Source: Streptomyces griseoaurantiacus
Lineage (GTDB): Bacteria > Actinomycetota > Actinomycetes > Streptomycetales > Streptomycetaceae
Direction: 5' to 3'
Length of the DNA stretch: 64,000 nt
Assembly: GCA_014656015.1 (NCBI GenBank)
Contig: BNBP01000001.1
Coordinates: 62,001 to 126,000 of the forward strand
Below, piece by piece: positions 60,108 through 64,000 of this stretch. Positions within the stretch are counted from its first letter, which is position 1, and each line of letters starts with the position of its first letter. A program made the translations under genes and the position numbers. The notes beneath the pieces are model-generated. The model searched no databases, was not told where the DNA came from, and was given only the letters and a program-made list of their open reading frames with translations.

Positions 60108-61324
60108 CCGCTCCCGCCCGCACCCACACCACCACCGCCGGGATCATCCGCGCCGAGGAGCCGGTCCTGGCGCACAACTACCACCCGCTGCCCGTGGTCC
60201 TCGCCCACGGCGAGGGCACCTGGGTGGAGGACGTCGAGGGCCGCCGCTACCTCGACATGCTCGCCGGCTACTCCGCCCTCAACTTCGGGCACCGTCACCC
60301 CGCGCTGATCGAGGCGGCCCACCGCCAGCTCGACCGGCTCACCCTCACCTCGCGCGCCTTCCACCACGACCGGCTCGCCGCCTTCGCCGCCTCACTCGCC
60401 GAACTGACCGGCCTGGACACGGTGTTGCCGATGAACACCGGCGCGGAGGCCGTGGAGAGCGCGGTGAAGGTGGCCCGCAAATGGGCGTACGACGTGAAGG
60501 GCGTGCCCGAGGACCGGGCGACGATCGTCGTCGCCGCCGACAACTTCCACGGCCGTACGACGACGATCGTCGGCTTCTCCACCGACCCGGTGGCCCGTAC
60601 CGGCTTCGGCCCCTTCGCGCCCGGCTTCCGCGTCGTCCCCTACAACGACCTGGCGGCCATGGAGGCGGCGGTCGACGAGACGACGGCGGCGGTGCTGATC
60701 GAGCCGATCCAGGGCGAGGCCGGGGTGATCATCCCGGACGAGGGCTATCTGACCGGGGTACGGGAGCTGACCCGGCGCGCGGGCGCGCTGTTCCTCGCGG
60801 ACGAGATCCAGTCCGGGCTGGGCCGCACCGGGCGCACCCTCGCGGTGGAGCACGAGCGGGTGCTGCCGGACGTGCTGCTGCTCGGCAAGGCGCTCGGCGG
60901 CGGCATCGTGCCGGTCTCCGCCGTGGTCGCCCGCCGGGAGGTGCTCGGCGTGCTCCACCCGGGTGAGCACGGCTCGACCTTCGGCGGCAATCCGCTGGCG
61001 GCGGCGGTCGGCTCCGCCGTGGTCGACCTGCTGGCTACCGGGGAGTTCCAGCGCCGGGCGGCGGAACTGGGAGTGGTGCTGCGCGACGGGCTCACGGAAC
61101 TCGTCGGCCGGGGCGTGACCGGCTTCCGCGCCCGCGGACTGTGGGCGGGCGTGGACGTCGACCCGGCGCTCGGCACGGGCCGCGAGATCGGCGAACGGCT
61201 GCTGGCGGAGGGCGTCCTGGTCAAGGACACCCACGGCTCCACCATCCGGCTCGCCCCGCCCCTGACGATCACGGCGGACGAACTGCGGTGGGCGCTGGCG
61301 GCACTGGAACGGGTGCTGACCTGA
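60104..61324 (+). CDS. rocD: Ornithine aminotransferase
   Basis: A 406-residue class III aminotransferase, delta-transaminating ornithine to glutamate semialdehyde. NTGAEAVESAVKVARKWAYD, ADNFHGRTTTIVGFSTDP, ALFLADEIQSGLGRTGRTLA and the PLP lysine in VLLLGKALGGGIVPVSAVVA match the family. [20 protein letters not shown] is the glycine-rich loop. ATG 60104 overlaps the hydrolase stop (ATGA), implying coupling. With the hydrolase it links methylated arginine or citrulline-ornithine pools to glutamate and proline. Confidence 0.94.
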   Translation: MTAPARTHTTTAGIIRAEEPVLAHNYHPLPVVLAHGEGTWVEDVEGRRYLDMLAGYSALNFGHRHPALIEAAHRQLDRLTLTSRAFHHDRLAAFAASLAELTGLDTVLPMNTGAEAVESAVKVARKWAYDVKGVPEDRATIVVAADNFHGRTTTIVGFSTDPVARTGFGPFAPGFRVVPYNDLAAMEAAVDETTAAVLIEPIQGEAGVIIPDEGYLTGVRELTRRAGALFLADEIQSGLGRTGRTLAVEHERVLPDVLLLGKALGGGIVPVSAVVARREVLGVLHPGEHGSTFGGNPLAAAVGSAVVDLLATGEFQRRAAELGVVLRDGLTELVGRGVTGFRARGLWAGVDVDPALGTGREIGERLLAEGVLVKDTHGSTIRLAPPLTITADELRWALAALERVLT

Positions 61325-61340
61325 GAGGCCCCGCGGGATG

Positions 61341-61447
61341 ACTGCCGTCCCCCGGTCCCGGCAGCGTGTCCGTGGCCGTCGGCGCCTGCCGGGACTGCCG
61401 TACCCCGGTCCCGGCAGCGTGTCCTTGGCCGTCGGCGCCTGCCGAGG
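61341..61447 (+). repeat. 53-bp tandem duplication
   Basis: ACTGCCGTCCCCCGG... at 61341-61393 is repeated at 61394-61447 with three or four substitutions (GTCC/GTAC, TCCG/TCCT, CGGG/CGAGG). It lies directly after rocD and before the lanthipeptide gene. It contains the arms CGGTCCCGGCAG and GGCGCCTGCCG in each copy, so each copy can fold on itself. Confidence 0.85.
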
Positions 61448-61530
61448 AGGGGCCCTTTCGCGTCGTCGGTCTTTCGGCCGAACCCCGGCCTCACCCCCGT
61501 CCGGCGGTCAGTACGGCCTGGTCAGCGGAG

Positions 61531-61560
61531 GGTGCGTCGGTGCGTCGGTGCGTCGGTGCG
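61531..61560 (+). repeat. GGTGCGTC octamer tandem repeat
   Basis: GGTGCGTC occurs three times head to tail with a partial fourth copy GGTGCG. It is a short slippage-prone tract in the lanthipeptide upstream region. Confidence 0.85.
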
Positions 61561-61583
61561 GTCGGCGGCGGCCGGAAGTCGAC

Positions 61584-61613
61584 CGATGCTTTCCATCAGC
61601 ATCGAAAGCATCG
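61584..61613. promoter_or_regulatory. Perfect 10-bp inverted repeat before the lanthipeptide precursor
   Basis: CGATGCTTTC (61584-61593) and GAAAGCATCG (61604-61613) flank a ten-base centre CATCAGCATC. It lies about 110 bases before the precursor ATG, where an operator or a regulatory stem of the leader could sit. The promoter itself is not resolved. Confidence 0.5.
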
Positions 61614-61722
61614 CGGCGGGCGCTCCCGCGCGCGAAACATGTCGTGCGGAGCGGGTCGAGCGACCGGAGCGCCGTGTGTCCGACGCACGACTCATGCGGA
61701 ACCAGTCAACCCTGGAGGAACC

Positions 61723-61878
61723 ATGACTCACGCACCTGCCCACGACACCCAGGCTCGCCCGGAGAGCCGGCCGTCCGCCGAGGAGGACCTCGACCTGGTG
61801 ATCGGCGAACTGGAGCAGCGGATCCCCGACCGCACCGGTGCCGCGGCCAACACGTGCATCGGCTGGTACTGCGTCTGA
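61723..61878 (+). CDS. Class II lanthipeptide precursor
   Basis: A 51-residue peptide beginning MTHAPAHDTQARPESRPSAE. Residues 20-34 (EEDLDLVIGELEQRI) form an acidic amphipathic leader of the ELxxx type recognised by LanM enzymes. The C-terminal part is PDRTGAAANTCIGWYCV, holding Thr38, Thr44, Cys45 and Cys50. Cleavage after Gly39 is possible by analogy with GG/GA leader sites; then only Thr44 would be dehydratable, whereas a site before Thr38 would allow two lanthionine-type rings. CTGGAGGAACC precedes the ATG. The LanM gene starts 88 bases after the stop. The family match is by context and composition; no known compound is recognised. Confidence 0.75.
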   Translation: MTHAPAHDTQARPESRPSAEEDLDLVIGELEQRIPDRTGAAANTCIGWYCV

Positions 61879-61966
61879 TCCGCCCCGGCCGGTAAGCCCG
61901 ACTGGACAGGACGCGGTGCCGCTCGGCGACGTGCGGGGCGGCACCGCGCAGGGGAGGTCCGACACC

Positions 61967-64000
61967 ATGACCGAGCCTTTGTGGGAGGCGGCACGGCCGA
62001 CCGGTCCGAGGAAACCGGGGCCGAACGGCTCCGTCGCCACGGAGAAAGTGGTGGAAGCCGTGCGGGCGGGCACCACCCGCCGGTTGTTCCCCGCGGTGAT
62101 GAGCCTCACCGACGACGGTCTGCTCGTGCACGAACGGTATCTGGAGGGGGACGGCGACGCGGCTCTCCTGGCGGCGACCCTCGCCAGGCCCGCGTTCTCC
62201 GCGCTCACCGAACTGCTCGACGCCCTCGACACCTGGTGCGGCCGGGCCACGAGACGCCACGGCGACCTCCTCGCGCCCGGTCTGCTCGACGTGACCGATG
62301 GCGACCTCTTCGGTCCGCTCGTGACCGAGGCCTTCACCGCCTGCGCCGCGGGCGTCCCCTACGCGGCAGCCGAGCAGCACGCCCGCTGGACGGACTTCCT
62401 GGACCACTTCCTGCAACGTCTCGCCCGGGACGTCACCGGGCCCTGGTTCGACCGACCCTCGCTGCGACCACCCGTGACAGGCATCGAGGCTCAGACGGGG
62501 GAGACGCACAACGGGCGTCGCAGGGTCCTGCGCGTGCGTATGAGCGGTGGCGGCACGCTCGCCTACAAGCCTCGTCCGCCCGGTGGGGAACTGCTCCTGC
62601 TCGCCTCCGACAACTCGGTGTTCGCCTTCCTCAATTCCCTGCCGCCCGTCACGGGGCCGGTCGACCTCCCTGTCCTGCGCTGCACGGCGGGCACCGGTCG
62701 CGACCGGTCCGAGTACACCTGGCAGGAGTGGGTCGAGCAGCCCTCGCAGTGGGGGGTGATCCGCTCCATCCCCGGACGGCGGCTCTCCGGGACCAGACTC
62801 GGTCGCCGGCAGGCGGAACGCTACTGGCGGCGAGCCGGGGCCCTCGCCGCGGCCGCCCACCGGTTCGGCATCGCCGACCTGGGGGAGGGGAACGTTCTGT
62901 CCGGAACTCGGGCCGGACAACGGGAACCGATGCTCTACCCGGTCGATCTGGAGATCTTCCTCGCGCCGTTGCCGGGCCTCTACGACACCGGCCTGATCGC
63001 CGACACCGAGGCCGGTGACCACCACCACCCGGGACTCGAGGACCAGGCCCGCTGGTGCGGCATCGACGGTCCCGTCACCCACTTCACCGCGACCGCCGGT
63101 GGTGGACTGCGGCTGGAGAGGCGCAGCCGGCCCTGCGCGCGGACCCGGACCCGCACGGTGGTCGCCGACTCCCGCGGCCGCACCGGATACGGACCGCACC
63201 TGTCCTCCTTCCTCCGGGGGATGTTCGACGCCTGGGCCCTCATGTGCCGTCACCACGAGGCGATCCGTGCCTTCTTGACGTCTGGGGAGCAGGACGGCCA
63301 CGTCCGTGTCCTGCTGAAACCGACAGCGGCGTACACCGAGGCGCTCGCCGACCGGCTCACCGGCACGGCACCCCCCTCCGGCACGCGTACCGGCGCCCCG
63401 CACGACGAGGCCGCCCCGGACACCGTCTTCGGCCCGGACGAGGTCGCTCAGCTGAACGTCCTGGACGTCCCCTACTTCTTCCGCCGCGTGTCCGGCGGCC
63501 CGCTGCTGCGCACCGGCCCGCCCCACACGGCCGTGACGATCGGGGCACCTCCGCAGTGGCCACCCTCGACTGCCGTGCGCGACGGTCGCGGCGGTGACCT
63601 GGCCGGACTCGGTGTGGCGCTGCGTGACGCCGTGGAGTACGTGTACGGCCACGTGGATCCGCACGACACCTACGACACGGACGGTGTGCGGGTCCGGCTC
63701 TCCGGCCGGCACACCGGGGAGGTCGGGTTCGACTGGCCGGAGGCGGCGCGACGGGTCGTCTACCTCTGGGACCACGGCACCGTGAGAATCCGCGTGGAGC
63801 CGCTTCCCCGCCCGGCCCCTGACGCCGACGTGCGGCGCCGACTGCTGCGGATCGACCGGACGGACGCGGTACTGCGTGCCCGCTGGGCCGCATCCCGTTT
63901 CACCGACCGGGAGACCGAGGACAGGCTTCGTGTCCTGACCACCGCGGCCATCCGCTGGCTGGAGGACGTCGTGAAGTGCCACGGCTGGCCCGGTCGGGCT
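61967..64000 (+). CDS. LanM-like lanthipeptide synthetase, dehydratase part (cut by window end)
   Basis: The open frame runs 678 codons to the window edge without a stop. It matches the DUF4135 dehydratase domain of class II LanM enzymes, which phosphorylate and eliminate Ser/Thr of the precursor. The conserved Lys201 lies in GGGTLAYKPRPPG. The catalytic DLHxEN block is here IADLGEGNVL (Asp304, Gly306, Gly308, Asn309), so the usual His and Glu are Gly. The matching acidic motif VDLEIF (Asp327, Glu329) is present. A full LanM has a LanC-like cyclase after about residue 650-700; it would lie outside the window. Start ATG 61967 with GGGGAGG at 61951. Confidence 0.85.
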   Translation, partial: MTEPLWEAARPTGPRKPGPNGSVATEKVVEAVRAGTTRRLFPAVMSLTDDGLLVHERYLEGDGDAALLAATLARPAFSALTELLDALDTWCGRATRRHGDLLAPGLLDVTDGDLFGPLVTEAFTACAAGVPYAAAEQHARWTDFLDHFLQRLARDVTGPWFDRPSLRPPVTGIEAQTGETHNGRRRVLRVRMSGGGTLAYKPRPPGGELLLLASDNSVFAFLNSLPPVTGPVDLPVLRCTAGTGRDRSEYTWQEWVEQPSQWGVIRSIPGRRLSGTRLGRRQAERYWRRAGALAAAAHRFGIADLGEGNVLSGTRAGQREPMLYPVDLEIFLAPLPGLYDTGLIADTEAGDHHHPGLEDQARWCGIDGPVTHFTATAGGGLRLERRSRPCARTRTRTVVADSRGRTGYGPHLSSFLRGMFDAWALMCRHHEAIRAFLTSGEQDGHVRVLLKPTAAYTEALADRLTGTAPPSGTRTGAPHDEAAPDTVFGPDEVAQLNVLDVPYFFRRVSGGPLLRTGPPHTAVTIGAPPQWPPSTAVRDGRGGDLAGLGVALRDAVEYVYGHVDPHDTYDTDGVRVRLSGRHTGEVGFDWPEAARRVVYLWDHGTVRIRVEPLPRPAPDADVRRRLLRIDRTDAVLRARWAASRFTDRETEDRLRVLTTAAIRWLEDVVKCHGWPGRA

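Larger units (their letters stand above)
61325..61722. other. Intergenic region upstream of the lanthipeptide locus
   Basis: The 398 bases after rocD contain the 53-bp duplication, the octamer repeat and the ten-base inverted repeat described separately. A plus-strand frame through the second half is a shadow; no additional gene is supported. A rocD terminator is not obvious unless the duplicated stems act as one. Confidence 0.4.

Noticed and set aside
58679..61324. An 881-residue frame running through the intergenic repeats and rocD
   Set aside because: Only its last part is the real rocD frame; the first half is repeat and shadow of ddaH, which is supported in another frame.
61981..63018. 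A 345-residue frame overlapping the LanM gene start
   Set aside because: It is Arg/Gly/Pro-rich with no motifs; the ATG 61967 frame contains the LanM motifs and stays open to the edge.
1..64000. tRNA, rRNA or prophage genes
   Set aside because: I saw no cloverleaf-like or rRNA-like segments and no phage structural, integrase or lysis genes.

Overview
The window reads as a stretch of a Streptomyces chromosome, or of a very close actinomycete. Base composition is very GC-rich with strong third-position GC. GTG, TTG and possibly CTG starts are used alongside ATG. Family content is typical: an EF-Tu3-type paralogue, SpoIIE/PAS/GAF phosphatase, Scr1/WhiJ-like regulator with DUF397 partner, Tat-exported PhoD, and a c-di-AMP-type riboswitch before an NlpC/P60 hydrolase. 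From memory, not checked, the order tuf3 ... sbcDC ... purB ... bioDABF ... rocD resembles one arm-proximal segment of the S. coelicolor chromosome. No rRNA, tRNA, CRISPR array, phage or intact insertion sequence was seen.

Layout. 1-8.1 kb is a regulator-rich catabolic region: a cut MFS permease, a double-HTH Lrp regulator, a DadA-like D-amino-acid dehydrogenase divergent from a PucR regulator, then a CaiB-type CoA-transferase overlapping an enoyl-CoA hydratase, followed by a LacI regulator with likely operators in front of the operon. 8.2-12.9 kb holds the PAS-GAF-SpoIIE phosphatase, undecaprenyl-diphosphatase and a TVP38 membrane protein. 13-23.4 kb runs from the EF-Tu3 gene through a spermidine-synthase-like protein, an MFS exporter, a Pro/Gln/Tyr-rich membrane protein, a 175-bp MITE-like element, thioesterase, CHAP, DedA, gamma carbonic anhydrase, acyltransferase, XRE-cupin and YbaK genes. 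23.5-32.7 kb holds a TetR/FMN-reductase divergon with three operators, a CDF metal exporter, small conserved genes and sbcDC.

32.8-44 kb contains a DUF885 peptidase, an Lrp/trans-sulfuration-enzyme divergon, a membrane-ACT-GNAT fusion, PhoD with a PHO box, an alpha/beta hydrolase, and GntR and ROK regulators. 44-50 kb is a uracil-DNA glycosylase overlapping purB, an SGNH hydrolase and two translationally coupled CorC-type CBS proteins. 50-55.4 kb is the biotin locus: bioB-bioA-bioD tightly packed on the minus strand, divergent from bioF. BioB carries a long Cys/His-rich tail with eleven AARTD repeats. 55.4-58.5 kb has a WhiJ-like trio, a DUF6328-like membrane protein and the riboswitch-controlled NlpC/P60 gene. 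59.3-61.3 kb is a two-gene arginine-derivative operon (dimethylargininase-like hydrolase plus ornithine aminotransferase). The window ends in a class II lanthipeptide locus: a 51-residue precursor and the dehydratase part of a LanM-like enzyme, with unusual substitutions in its DLHxEN motif.

Two themes cut across the genes. Several genes have a TAnnnT hexamer about six bases before the start codon, the arrangement expected for leaderless mRNAs. Short tandem repeats (8-53 bp units) are unusually frequent in 3' ends and intergenic regions (bioB, bioD, CorC, GNAT, before dimethylargininase, before the lanthipeptide).
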